64,000 nt of DNA, taken from positions 45,109 to 109,108 of the forward strand of contig MGXR01000011.1 of NCBI GenBank assembly GCA_001801425.1, in the 5' to 3' direction. Under the pieces are notes generated by a model, which saw only the letters and a list, made by a program, of their open reading frames with translations, made no database searches and was not told where the DNA came from. Both the position numbers and the translations under genes were made by a program. Source of the stretch: Gammaproteobacteria bacterium RIFCSPHIGHO2_02_FULL_42_43. GTDB taxonomy: Bacteria; Pseudomonadota; Gammaproteobacteria; Coxiellales; Coxiellaceae. Numbering within the stretch: the first letter of the stretch is position 1; each line of letters opens with the position of its first letter. Shown here one piece after another: positions 27,190-35,177 of this stretch.

Positions 27190-28494
27190 ATGCAGAGGAC
27201 GTTACTGTTTCGAATTTGGGTCGTTTGCGCGCTTGGGCTTTTTGTTGATGGATTTGACTTATACATCACTTCCGTTGCTGAACCGTTATTTCAAAAAACA
27301 TTACAGTTGTCACCACTGTGGCTCGGCTTTACACAAGCAGCAGCACCGATTGGCGCAGCAGTGGGTGCTGTGTTGATTGGATATATTACCGATCGCGTGG
27401 GCAGAAAAACCATGCTTGCATTTAATTTTTCCCTATTTGTTGTCGCGACTTTGTTGTCTGCGATTTCGTGGGATGTGTATTCGTTGTGTTTTTTCCGATT
27501 TTTAGTGGGATTTGGCGTGGGTTCTGATTACCCCGTGTGCGCTGCATATTTATCTGAAATGTCACCGAATCAGTCGCGCGGAAAATTAATGGCATCGGCC
27601 ATGTTCATCAATTGTTTGGCGTCGCCGATTGGCGTGATCGTTGCGTATTTTCTTTTTGTGATTTATCCGCATGTCGGTGCGTGGCGATTGATGTTTGCCT
27701 TTGGCGCATTACCAGCGACCATCGCATTATTAATGCGTGCGCGCTTGCCGGAAAGTTTTGTGTGGAAAATTAATCAGCGCCTCACGTCACCCACACAAAA
27801 AAATCAAAACAGTTACCGTATTTTATTCGGCCCGATTTACTTAAAAGCTACGATTGCACTTTGCTTGTCGTGGGCGCTGATGGATATTTCTTATTATAGT
27901 ATCGGGTTGTTTACGCCCGACATTCTCAGCGCCATGCATTTGGCGACCAACGGTGATTTTGTAACGGATACTAAAACCATTGTGTTGAATACCTTATTTG
28001 TGAATGCATTTGTAGCACTTGGCGCTTTTATTTCTATTTTTGTGATTGATCGTGTGTCGCGATTGAGCTTGCAGAAATTTGGGTTTTTGGGTTCTTTTTT
28101 GGGATTGTTTGTACTAGCACTTAGCAATTATTTTCACTTCACTTCCATTTATTCCGTCATCTTTTCCTGTTTTTTAATTTACAATATTTTTGTCAATTTA
28201 GGCCCCGGTGCAACAACCTATTTGTTGCCCGCAGAAATTTACCCAACACAAGTTCGCGCGACAGGCCATGGGTTGGCGTCGGGTGTGGCCAAGCTTGGTG
28301 CTTTTGTCGGCACGATTTTTCTGCCGGAATTTCAAATGTATTTTGGGATTCATGTCACGATGTTTATATTATCACTCACGTTATTACTGGGATATTTATT
28401 CACTTTATTACTGAAACAGTATCCATTGGTTTTTGGTGCAGAGGCATCTCCAGAGTTTCCCAAAGAAGTAGAAGCGACAGCGATCACGCCATAA
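27190..28494 (+). CDS. MFS transporter, sugar-porter/phosphate-symporter-like
   Basis: Twelve-helix MFS protein. GFDLYITSVAEPLF at the N-terminus, GYITDRVGRKTML between helices 2 and 3, FRFLVGFGVGSDYPVCAAY in helix 4 and PAEIYPTQVRATGHG between helices 10 and 11 are typical of the sugar-porter and phosphate:H+ symporter groups. The solute cannot be deduced. ATG 27190 is divergent from the Bcr/CflA gene, with 73 bp between the two starts. The stop overlaps the first unit of a REP-like tandem repeat. Confidence 0.85.
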   Translation: MQRTLLFRIWVVCALGLFVDGFDLYITSVAEPLFQKTLQLSPLWLGFTQAAAPIGAAVGAVLIGYITDRVGRKTMLAFNFSLFVVATLLSAISWDVYSLCFFRFLVGFGVGSDYPVCAAYLSEMSPNQSRGKLMASAMFINCLASPIGVIVAYFLFVIYPHVGAWRLMFAFGALPATIALLMRARLPESFVWKINQRLTSPTQKNQNSYRILFGPIYLKATIALCLSWALMDISYYSIGLFTPDILSAMHLATNGDFVTDTKTIVLNTLFVNAFVALGAFISIFVIDRVSRLSLQKFGFLGSFLGLFVLALSNYFHFTSIYSVIFSCFLIYNIFVNLGPGATTYLLPAEIYPTQVRATGHGLASGVAKLGAFVGTIFLPEFQMYFGIHVTMFILSLTLLLGYLFTLLLKQYPLVFGAEASPEFPKEVEATAITP

Positions 28495-28580
28495 AATTAA
28501 AATCGGAGCCGCGCGATCAAATTAAAATCGGAGCCGCGCCATCAAATTAAAATCGGAGCCGCGCGCGTTAGCAAGCGGTA
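28494..28580. repeat. Three tandem REP-like units
   Basis: A 25-bp unit (AAATTAAAATCGGAGCCGCG + CGATC) occurs at 28494-28518 and 28519-28543. A third copy from 28544 continues into GCGCGTTAGCAAGCGG, the full dispersed REP-like motif of this window. It sits between an MFS gene and a micro-ORF. Confidence 0.85.
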
Positions 28581-28586
28581 TATCAG

Positions 28587-28614
28587 TTGCAAATATTTGA
28601 AATATCACTACAAT
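28587..28614 (+). promoter_or_regulatory. Predicted sigma-70 promoter for the 24-aa micro-ORF
   Basis: TTGCAA (28587-28592) and TACAAT (28609-28614) are separated by 16 bp, about 40 bp before ATG 28653. No other gene starts here. Confidence 0.5.
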
Positions 28615-28652
28615 GATTAAGTAGTTATATTTTTTTCCAACCGAGGTATATA

Positions 28653-28727
28653 ATGAAAAAGAAAAAATCTGCAAAAAAATCTACGAAGAAATCTGCTAAA
28701 AGATCGAAAGCTAAAAAGTCTAAATAA
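28653..28727 (+). CDS. 24-residue lysine-rich basic microprotein
   Basis: The frame is too short for normal gene callers. It encodes 24 residues of only Met, Lys, Ser, Ala, Thr and Arg, with about 14 basic residues in a KKSAKKSTKKS-like pattern. It has a GAGG ribosome site, a predicted promoter and a downstream hairpin. The composition recalls histone H1/KU-type tails and suggests nucleic-acid binding. No family is recognised; chance cannot be excluded, but all expression signals are in place. Confidence 0.55.
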   Translation: MKKKKSAKKSTKKSAKRSKAKKSK

Positions 28728-28739
28728 GCACGAGTGTCA

Positions 28740-28767
28740 GTGTGAGGAGATTATGTTTTTCTCACAC
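28740..28767 (+). terminator. Hairpin between micro-ORF and MFS gene
   Basis: GTGTGAG (28740-28746) pairs exactly with CTCACAC (28761-28767), with a loop containing TTTTT. It lies between convergent genes and overlaps the MFS stop codon, so it could end transcripts from both sides. Confidence 0.5.
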
Positions 28768-29997
28768 CGACGCCTCTATCTTCTCTGAAAACGCACCTCT
28801 CATTTTGATCATCAACACAATCGCAACCGTAATAATAATCACTTCAGCAAAATACAAATGCTCAACGCCAATATATTTTCCGACACTTCCAATACCAAAA
28901 TAAAAAATGAGCATCGCAGCGCCGGACAAACTGTTAAACGTTGATTGCACACGCCCTTGAAAATCGAGTGTCGTTAAACTTTGCGCGCGTGTAATAATCA
29001 AAGGCCACACAGCACCAGAAAATCCAATCATAAAATACATTATCGCCGCTAGAGGAATGGAATGGTTGTATCCGAAATAAAGAAACGTCAGAAACAGTAC
29101 GCTGCAAAATATCATCAACGTTCGAAACAAACCCAATTGTTCGCTTACCCACGGCACAATCAGCCCGCCAATCACGATACCCAAAGATGCACTGGCTTCA
29201 ATCATCCCAAATTGTTTGGCACTGGCGTGCAAAATGGTTTGACTGAACGGCAACAATAGCAGTGGCGCTGACAAATACGTAATAAAAATCAGCAACTGAA
29301 TGGTATACACGCCAATCAATTTTTTGTTTTGCGCTAAATAATTTAAACCATCGCGAAAATCTTGCAGCACTTTTATTTTTTGTTTTGTGCGGGGCCCCCC
29401 GTGACACAACGCTGCCTTCGGCACAAAAAACATCAACAACACAGCAATTAAAAATGTTAATCCATTCATTAAAATCACGGTTTCTGGCGATGTCCACGCG
29501 ATCAAAAATCCCGCAAGACCCATGCCCGCTAAATTTCCAATTTCGTACACGATATCAATCGTCACATAGGCGTGCATTAAATTATTTTCCGCAACCAACT
29601 CGCGCATAAACGCAAACACAGATGAAAAAAATGCGCTAAATGAAATACCAATGCACAACATCAGTGCGTACACTGTTGACACGTGAAAGTGTGTTATCAA
29701 ATAAAAACTAAAGGCGATAAAAATAATGGCGCGACACGCATTTGAGATGGTGATGATCCATTTTCGTGACAAGCGATCTGCCAAAACACCCATGAGCGGA
29801 CCCAAAAAAACACTGGGTCCCCAAAAGCAGGCCATCAAAATGGCCATCGCGGAAACGCTGTTGTGTTTACTGATGACAACCCAACTCATGGCGATGTAAC
29901 CCAATCCATTTCCAATGGCTGAAAATAATTGACCTAAGACATAGGCGGTGAAAGCTTGATTTTTAAAAAGCGCTACGCGCCTTTGAAAATGTGACAT
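28762..29997 (-). CDS. MFS transporter, EntS/MFS_3-like exporter
   Basis: Twelve-helix transporter of the enterobactin-exporter-like group. The start (FKNQAFTAYVLGQLFSAIGN) and GPLMGVLADRLSRKW in loop 2-3 are characteristic, as is FQGRVQSTFNSLSGA late in the protein. Substrates of this group include siderophores and macrolides; here it is unknown. The gene is monocistronic and divergent from the amidase gene. Confidence 0.85.
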   Translation of the reverse strand: MSHFQRRVALFKNQAFTAYVLGQLFSAIGNGLGYIAMSWVVISKHNSVSAMAILMACFWGPSVFLGPLMGVLADRLSRKWIITISNACRAIIFIAFSFYLITHFHVSTVYALMLCIGISFSAFFSSVFAFMRELVAENNLMHAYVTIDIVYEIGNLAGMGLAGFLIAWTSPETVILMNGLTFLIAVLLMFFVPKAALCHGGPRTKQKIKVLQDFRDGLNYLAQNKKLIGVYTIQLLIFITYLSAPLLLLPFSQTILHASAKQFGMIEASASLGIVIGGLIVPWVSEQLGLFRTLMIFCSVLFLTFLYFGYNHSIPLAAIMYFMIGFSGAVWPLIITRAQSLTTLDFQGRVQSTFNSLSGAAMLIFYFGIGSVGKYIGVEHLYFAEVIIITVAIVLMIKMRGAFSEKIEASV

Positions 29998-30105
29998 AAC
30001 GATACCTAACCACGGTATTTACGAATAGAATAAGCGGTGTACTGTATTCAGTCAGCAAGGACATTTTTTTTGGGTGATCGAGGATTATATTAGAATGGAG
30101 CGCTT

Positions 30106-30942
30106 ATGACAAGTATCGTTGCGGCAATTCAAATGTGTTCTTCGGATCGTGTCGATGAAAATCTCGAAACCGTCGAGCGTTTGGTTAAGAAGGCGGCGGG
30201 TTCTGGTGCGAAGCTTGTGGTGCTGCCAGAAACATTTGCGATGATTGGAAAAAATCCGCAGGATGTTCTTGGTATTCGAGAAACATTAGGCAATGGTAAA
30301 ATCCAAGATTTTTTAGCGCACCTTGCTTCGCGTCACAATGTGTATGTAGTCGGTGGTACCATTCCCATTGCGTGCAAAGATGCCGCCAAAGTTCGCGCTG
30401 CTTGCCTTCTTTATAATCCCTCGGGCGAAATCATTGCGCGTTACGACAAAATGCATTTGTTTGATGCTGTTGTGTCAGAATCAGAATCGTACACAGAATC
30501 TAAAACCACAGAAGCGGGTACACAAATTGTCGTGACAGATACGTCGCTTGGAAAATTAGGATTGGCAGTGTGTTACGACATTCGTTTTCCGGCGCTTTTT
30601 ACCGCCATGCGCAATCAAGGCGCTGAGATCATCGCTGTTCCCGCTGCATTCACTTTAAAAACAGGTCAAGCGCATTGGCAATTGCTTATGCGTGCACGTG
30701 CTGTTGAAAATTTTTGTTATCTTGTTGGTGGTGCGCAAGGCGGTACACACGCGAATGGCAGAAAAACCTACGGTCATGCATTGGCTGTTGATCCGTGGGG
30801 AACTGTGATCGATGAAGTAACTACCATGGGCGATGGCATTGCTTATGTTGATATTCAACTGAAAAAATTATATGAGATTCGAAAATTTATTCCGGTTGAT
30901 AGCCATCAAAAAATTAAATTGGATTTAACGACATTAAAATAA
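30106..30942 (+). CDS. Carbon-nitrogen hydrolase (Nit1/omega-amidase-like)
   Basis: Nitrilase-superfamily amidase. The Glu-Lys-Cys triad is visible: Glu42 (LPETFAM), Lys115 (YDKMHLFD) and Cys156 (AVCYDIRFP). The 278-residue length and YDKMHLFDA pattern fit the Nit1/YbeM group, which repairs deaminated glutathione. That assignment rests on the motif pattern and could be another short-chain amidase. The start has GGAG upstream (ATGGAGCGCTT). It is followed by an unrelated secreted protein gene. Confidence 0.9.
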   Translation: MTSIVAAIQMCSSDRVDENLETVERLVKKAAGSGAKLVVLPETFAMIGKNPQDVLGIRETLGNGKIQDFLAHLASRHNVYVVGGTIPIACKDAAKVRAACLLYNPSGEIIARYDKMHLFDAVVSESESYTESKTTEAGTQIVVTDTSLGKLGLAVCYDIRFPALFTAMRNQGAEIIAVPAAFTLKTGQAHWQLLMRARAVENFCYLVGGAQGGTHANGRKTYGHALAVDPWGTVIDEVTTMGDGIAYVDIQLKKLYEIRKFIPVDSHQKIKLDLTTLK

Positions 30943-30982
30943 CCATGTCATCAATGACGATGCAGGGAAAACAGGCATTACT

Positions 30983-31426
30983 ATGAAAATTAAAACCCCC
31001 GTTTTTCTTTTGCTTTTTTTTATTTTTCATGCCGCATTTTCCGATTGCGTCGACGGCAGCATCATTCCCAATGTGCCGCTTTCTTTTTACGGAAATTCTT
31101 TGGGCACCTACACCATCGATTTAACTGCAACGTTGAATGCTGCAACCGATGGAAATAAGCATACCGGAAATCCTTTTTATGAAAAAAAATGGTATGGTGA
31201 ATGTCCGGGTGGATTGGATGCCGATCAGCAATCCTGTATCGAATTTACGGTATACCCCAATGATCAAAATTTTTCGCCAGCGGGCATCATGGAAAAAATA
31301 GAACAATATAATGATGGCAACACGAATCGCGGCGAAGTGCGTATTATTACTAATGATAATCGTTCTCAATATGTGTATACAACGGATCATGAAGCGACCT
31401 ATTGTGGGCCGTATAACTTCAAATAA
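30983..31426 (+). CDS. Secreted protein of unknown function (147 aa)
   Basis: Not recognised. A clear signal peptide (MKIKTPVFLLLFFIFHAAFS) is followed by about 125 residues with five Cys, suggesting a disulphide-bonded periplasmic or exported protein. The mature part is Tyr/Asn/Gly-rich with no membrane segment. It follows the amidase gene by 40 bp on the same strand. About 180 bp with no called gene separate it from the RRM gene. Confidence 0.6.
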   Translation: MKIKTPVFLLLFFIFHAAFSDCVDGSIIPNVPLSFYGNSLGTYTIDLTATLNAATDGNKHTGNPFYEKKWYGECPGGLDADQQSCIEFTVYPNDQNFSPAGIMEKIEQYNDGNTNRGEVRIITNDNRSQYVYTTDHEATYCGPYNFK

Positions 31427-31606
31427 CTCTGATTTAAGGATATCTTCCCAGTTTTTGGATAAAAAAATTCGCACAAAATGATGACAAGTGTTAAAAACTT
31501 CCGTATCATCAATACCGCCTAACGTGTATCTTGGTCCTTTCTTTCGAAATGTCCTTAGAAATTCATGTCCAGGTCTTTTGTAACAATCTAGGTAGAGTAA
31601 TGCATC

Positions 31607-31966
31607 ATGAGCCAATCTAAAATTTATGTCGGAAACTTGTCTTACAACACAACGGAAGACGGTCTCCGTGACTATTTTTCGCAATATGGAACCATTGAAG
31701 AAATCAAATTAATTATTGATTTCAACACGGGTCGCTCCAAGGGCTTTGGGTTTATAACCTACGGTTCCGCACAGGATTGCGAAAACGCACTAGCGGCTAA
31801 CGGCGTTGAGCTGGACGGCCGTAAATTGAAAGTGAACATCGCAAGAGACGATAATCGTCGTGCTGGTGGTGGTGCTGGCGGTCCCGGTGGAAATGGTGGT
31901 GGGTTCCGCCGTTCGAATAATCGCTCATTTAGCAGGGATGACAGAGGCAACAGAGACAGAGAATAA
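31607..31966 (+). CDS. RRM-type RNA-binding protein (glycine/arginine-rich tail)
   Basis: Single RRM domain with RNP2 (IYVGNL, 6-11) and RNP1 (KGFGFITY, 45-52), followed by a Gly/Arg/Asn-rich flexible tail (residues about 84-119). The layout matches bacterial cold-inducible Rbp proteins and eukaryotic GRPs. It binds single-stranded RNA, probably to unwind or protect mRNA in the cold. The DEAD-box helicase gene begins 21 bp downstream, giving an RNA-remodelling pair. A long 5' region (31427-31606) may hold a leader. Confidence 0.9.
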   Translation: MSQSKIYVGNLSYNTTEDGLRDYFSQYGTIEEIKLIIDFNTGRSKGFGFITYGSAQDCENALAANGVELDGRKLKVNIARDDNRRAGGGAGGPGGNGGGFRRSNNRSFSRDDRGNRDRE

Positions 31967-31987
31967 TGTTCGCGTTGTCACCACATC

Positions 31988-33424
31988 ATGCCTACTAACC
32001 AAGACACGTTTAACGCGTTCGGGTTTGAGGCGTCGATATTGTCCGCCCTTTCTGACTTAGGTTATGAAAGGGCGACTCCAATTCAAATACAAGCTATTCC
32101 TGTGTTGCTGTCGGGTGACGATTTACTCGCTCAAGCACAAACCGGTACTGGTAAAACAGCTGCTTTTGCGTTGCCGATTATTAGCCGCCTAGATTACGAT
32201 TTGCGTGAGCCGCAAGCACTCGTGTTAGTTCCAACGCGTGAATTGGCCATTCAAGTGGCCGAAGCATTTCAAAGCTATGCCAAGCATATTAAAAAATTAA
32301 TTATTGCGCCGATTTACGGTGGCCAAAGTTTTAGGGTGCAGCTGCGGTTGTTAGATCGCGGCGCGCAAGTGATTGTGGGGACGCCTGGGCGCTTAATGGA
32401 TCATTTGCGTCGAAAAAGTTTATCAACCAAACAAGTCAAGATGGTTGTCCTCGATGAAGCCGATGAAATGTTGAATATGGGTTTTGTGGATGATGTGGAA
32501 TGGATTTTGGAAAAAATCCCCAAACCGCACCAGACCGCTTTATTTTCCGCAACCATTCCACAAGCGATTTTGCGCATCACCAATCGGTATTTACAATCAG
32601 CCAAACGCATTCATATTCAATCCACGCCGAAAAACGAAGCGAAAATCGCGCAGTATTATGTGGTCGTGTCTCGCGAACAAAAACTTGCTGCGCTCACTCG
32701 TTTATTAGAATCAGAATCAACTGATGGCGTGCTCATTTTTGCGCGCACCAAAACAGAAACAAGCGAATTGTCCGAAAAATTGCGCGCACGTGGGTTTTCT
32801 TCCGCCGCATTAAATGGCGACATGAGTCAGTCTGCGCGCGAGAAAGTGGTCAGTCGTTTTAAAAAAGGATTGCTGGATTTATTGGTTGCGACCGATGTGG
32901 CCGCACGCGGAATCGATGTGGATCGCATCAGTCACGTGATTAATTATGACATTCCTCATGACGCAGAAGTTTATGTGCATCGCATTGGCAGAACGGGTCG
33001 CGCAGGCCGCTCTGGAAAAACCATTTTGTTGGTGACGCCGCGCGAACAGCGTTTATTTCGCGAGATTGAGCGTTACACCAAACAACCGATCGCACATTTT
33101 CCGTTACCCAAGGATCACGAAGTTCGCGAAAAACGCGCGGAACAGTGGTTGGAAAAAATCACTGAAGTTTTAAAAACGCGTGATATAAAAGAGTGTGAAA
33201 AATTAATTGACACTTGGATGCATGAAAAAAATCATTCCGCTAAATCCATTGCTGCGGCCGCTTTATTTTTAAATCATCAAGGCGCTTCGGCGCCCGATGA
33301 AATCGATATATCATCTGAGTTTGAAACAGAACGTCGTCAACAACATCATAAACCAAGAAAACATTTTTCGCGTCATGGGCGCGGTGGCGGCGATCGAAAT
33401 CAACATCATCGTAGACGGCGTTAA
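31988..33424 (+). CDS. DEAD-box RNA helicase, DeaD/RhlE type
   Basis: ATP-dependent RNA helicase. Both RecA-like domains are complete: Q motif (TPIQIQAIP), Walker A (AQTGTGKT), DEAD (VLDEADEML), SAT, and domain 2 with ARGIDVDRI and HRIGRTGRAG. The last 40 residues are His/Arg-rich (HRRRR end). The DbpA-type RNA-binding domain of E. coli DeaD is missing, so the protein (478 aa) is shorter. It may be co-expressed with the RRM protein for cold growth or ribosome assembly. The 21-bp gap without its own ribosome site suggests coupling. Confidence 0.94.
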   Translation: MPTNQDTFNAFGFEASILSALSDLGYERATPIQIQAIPVLLSGDDLLAQAQTGTGKTAAFALPIISRLDYDLREPQALVLVPTRELAIQVAEAFQSYAKHIKKLIIAPIYGGQSFRVQLRLLDRGAQVIVGTPGRLMDHLRRKSLSTKQVKMVVLDEADEMLNMGFVDDVEWILEKIPKPHQTALFSATIPQAILRITNRYLQSAKRIHIQSTPKNEAKIAQYYVVVSREQKLAALTRLLESESTDGVLIFARTKTETSELSEKLRARGFSSAALNGDMSQSAREKVVSRFKKGLLDLLVATDVAARGIDVDRISHVINYDIPHDAEVYVHRIGRTGRAGRSGKTILLVTPREQRLFREIERYTKQPIAHFPLPKDHEVREKRAEQWLEKITEVLKTRDIKECEKLIDTWMHEKNHSAKSIAAAALFLNHQGASAPDEIDISSEFETERRQQHHKPRKHFSRHGRGGGDRNQHHRRRR

Positions 33425-33479
33425 AAAAACCAATGACCTCAGAAGCACGCGCGCAGCGAAGCGGAGCAAGTGCGTTCTG

Positions 33480-34808
33480 TTACGCGTTAATAATCATCGC
33501 TCCCACTTCTGTTAATTCATCCCGCTCAAACACTTTTTGCAAAAACGATTTTGGATCTCGCTTTAAAAAATCGATCCAGCGATTAGTTTCTGGATCATCT
33601 GATTGCCACGCTGCAATTTCTGCTGGATCAATATTCGATATTGCATTTTTCAACACATCATAAGATTGCGAACCTACATGCCATGCCTTTTTGTTAAGAA
33701 TATATTGAATAACATCATCTGCGCAGAATTTAGTGTAGATTGCATTGAAAAATGCAGAAGAGACATTAGCAGCTTTGTCTGCATGAGGAAATAACATCGC
33801 AGGACCCATCAACGACTGATGACACTGACCTAATTGTTTCTCTGCAGTGAATCCAGAAAAAAATGCGATAAATACTGAAAAAAGCGTAGAAACAATCGAT
33901 GCGGGTGAAATGTGATTACCGATTTTCCGATATAAAATAATTTGTTTCACCAAATCAATCACGGAAGATCCGAGTGCTAATCCGCCCGTAATACTCAATA
34001 AATCTTCGCTCAACAAAAAAGTATTTCCGAGTCCTACGCCAATACTTTTATTTAATCCAAAATCTTTTTGGAAGCTCACATCGGCAGCACACGCTACCGC
34101 CAATGCGCTGTAAAGTGGCGCGATCACAAAACCCATTTTAATGGTGAATTGAATAAAATACGCGAAAAACTGCATAAAATAGGGAAGATGGGTATATGTG
34201 GGCTTAGGCGCAAGCGCTGCGTTATCATAAATAATTTTTAATGCGGTGATTGCTTTATCGGACTCAAGTTTTCCATCTAATATTTGCATTTCTGATGGCA
34301 GAATTCCATCCGTATTTTGCGCATTCAACACATGAGATAATAAATGGCAATTGTGTTGAACATGTTTTTCCAATGTCAATTCACTGTCTGCATCAGCAAG
34401 CATTGTTTGAAAAAAATGTTGTAGTGACATCGCAATTTCTGTGAATTGCTTTAACGCCAATTCGTTAATCACGAGGTTTCCTAAAAAAGCGATGATGGAT
34501 GCACCCACTTTTTTAAATCGACTGTTGGTTTGATATTCCAGATAGGTGATCATTCCGTAGGGTGCTGAAAGCAGAACGCCAAAAAATAATGTGGTGGCGA
34601 GCAACACAAATTTTTTATTTTTGAGGAGATTGTCCAAATGCTCGAGCGAATGGTAACTTGCAAACGCATTGACAAACAGATTGGCGCCAACACCACTTCC
34701 CACCACCCACCAAGGCTGACCTTCTGTTGTCACTGCATAATATGCTGCGGCGGCCGCACTGACACCAATGGACGTTAATTCTTTCTTGATTTTCTTCTCC
34801 GTTATCAA
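33480..34808 (-). CDS. Multi-pass membrane protein of unknown function (442 aa)
   Basis: Not recognised. About six hydrophobic segments are visible, in two groups (residues about 15-130 and 230-345), separated by a soluble helical stretch. An Ala-rich first segment (SAAAAAYYAV) follows a short Lys-rich N-terminus. The C-terminal 90 residues are soluble. GAAG occurs before ATG 34808. It converges on the helicase gene. Layout resembles the 591-aa protein at 18523, but no sequence kinship was seen. Such lineage-specific membrane proteins are common in intracellular Legionellales. Confidence 0.65.
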   Translation of the reverse strand: MITEKKIKKELTSIGVSAAAAAYYAVTTEGQPWWVVGSGVGANLFVNAFASYHSLEHLDNLLKNKKFVLLATTLFFGVLLSAPYGMITYLEYQTNSRFKKVGASIIAFLGNLVINELALKQFTEIAMSLQHFFQTMLADADSELTLEKHVQHNCHLLSHVLNAQNTDGILPSEMQILDGKLESDKAITALKIIYDNAALAPKPTYTHLPYFMQFFAYFIQFTIKMGFVIAPLYSALAVACAADVSFQKDFGLNKSIGVGLGNTFLLSEDLLSITGGLALGSSVIDLVKQIILYRKIGNHISPASIVSTLFSVFIAFFSGFTAEKQLGQCHQSLMGPAMLFPHADKAANVSSAFFNAIYTKFCADDVIQYILNKKAWHVGSQSYDVLKNAISNIDPAEIAAWQSDDPETNRWIDFLKRDPKSFLQKVFERDELTEVGAMIINA

Positions 34809-34899
34809 TATGAGTGAATGAGTTTACAGAATGGCGATAGAGGTGATAGATAAGTATAATGAATTATTTTTATAAATCGATCAAAATGTTTTCCAAGAT

Positions 34900-35013
34900 T
34901 CAAGTATGGGGTGATCTATTACGATTATTTTCTGGCGTGGTACGCGCGATCAGAGCCGCCAAAATATTTTCAAGCGATTGTTGATGCAATTGTGTAAAAC
35001 CGGAATCGCAAGT
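34900..35013 (-). pseudogene. Possible gene remnant (C-terminal fragment)
   Basis: A 37-codon open stretch ends at TGA (34900-34902) and reads like a normal helical protein C-terminus (FTQLHQQSLENILAALIAR). It has no start codon and is cut at its 5' side by a REP-like repeat at 35014. It may be a gene truncated by repeat insertion. The rest of 34809-35178 holds the repeat, a micro-ORF and its promoter. Confidence 0.3.
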
Positions 35014-35042
35014 AATCGGAGCCGCGCGCGTTAGCGAGCGGT
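35014..35042. repeat. REP-like repeat copy
   Basis: ATCGGAGCCGCGCGCGTTAG followed by CGAGCGG, the dispersed motif seen also at 28544, 40247, 48640 and 60390. Confidence 0.75.
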
Positions 35043-35043
35043 G

Positions 35044-35103
35044 CTATTTCTTTTTACGCTTTCTAAACTTCTTGGGACCGTGGGGGCCTCTGCCTCTGGG
35101 CAT
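35044..35103 (-). CDS. 19-residue Arg/Lys-rich basic microprotein
   Basis: The frame encodes MPRGRGPHGPKKFRKRKKK: 19 residues, 11 of them basic, plus one His. It has a good ribosome site (AGGTG, six bases from ATG) and a promoter-like pair upstream. The C-terminal basic run resembles ends of small ribosomal proteins, but no family is recognised. It lies beside a REP-like repeat, as does the 24-aa micro-ORF at 28653. Confidence 0.5.
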   Translation of the reverse strand: MPRGRGPHGPKKFRKRKKK

Positions 35104-35137
35104 TGTATTCACCTAATTTATTAATCTAACGCTTGGT

Positions 35138-35166
35138 ATTAGACCGATTTTTTTGAATATATGCAA
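35138..35166 (-). promoter_or_regulatory. Predicted sigma-70 promoter for the 19-aa micro-ORF
   Basis: Reading the minus strand, TTGCAT (35166-35161) and TCTAAT (35143-35138) are 17 bp apart, about 35 bp before the ATG at 35103. It lies between the F-box-like gene stop (35178) and the micro-ORF. Confidence 0.5.
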
Positions 35167-35177
35167 GAGGTCTAATT

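Noticed and set aside
31121..31684. 187-aa minus-strand ORF over the gap before the RRM gene
   Set aside because: It overlaps two better genes in antisense, although residues from 31430-31600 look somewhat protein-like.
18523..34808. Paralogy between the 591-aa and 442-aa membrane proteins
   Set aside because: Similar hydrophobic layout only; no shared sequence was seen.
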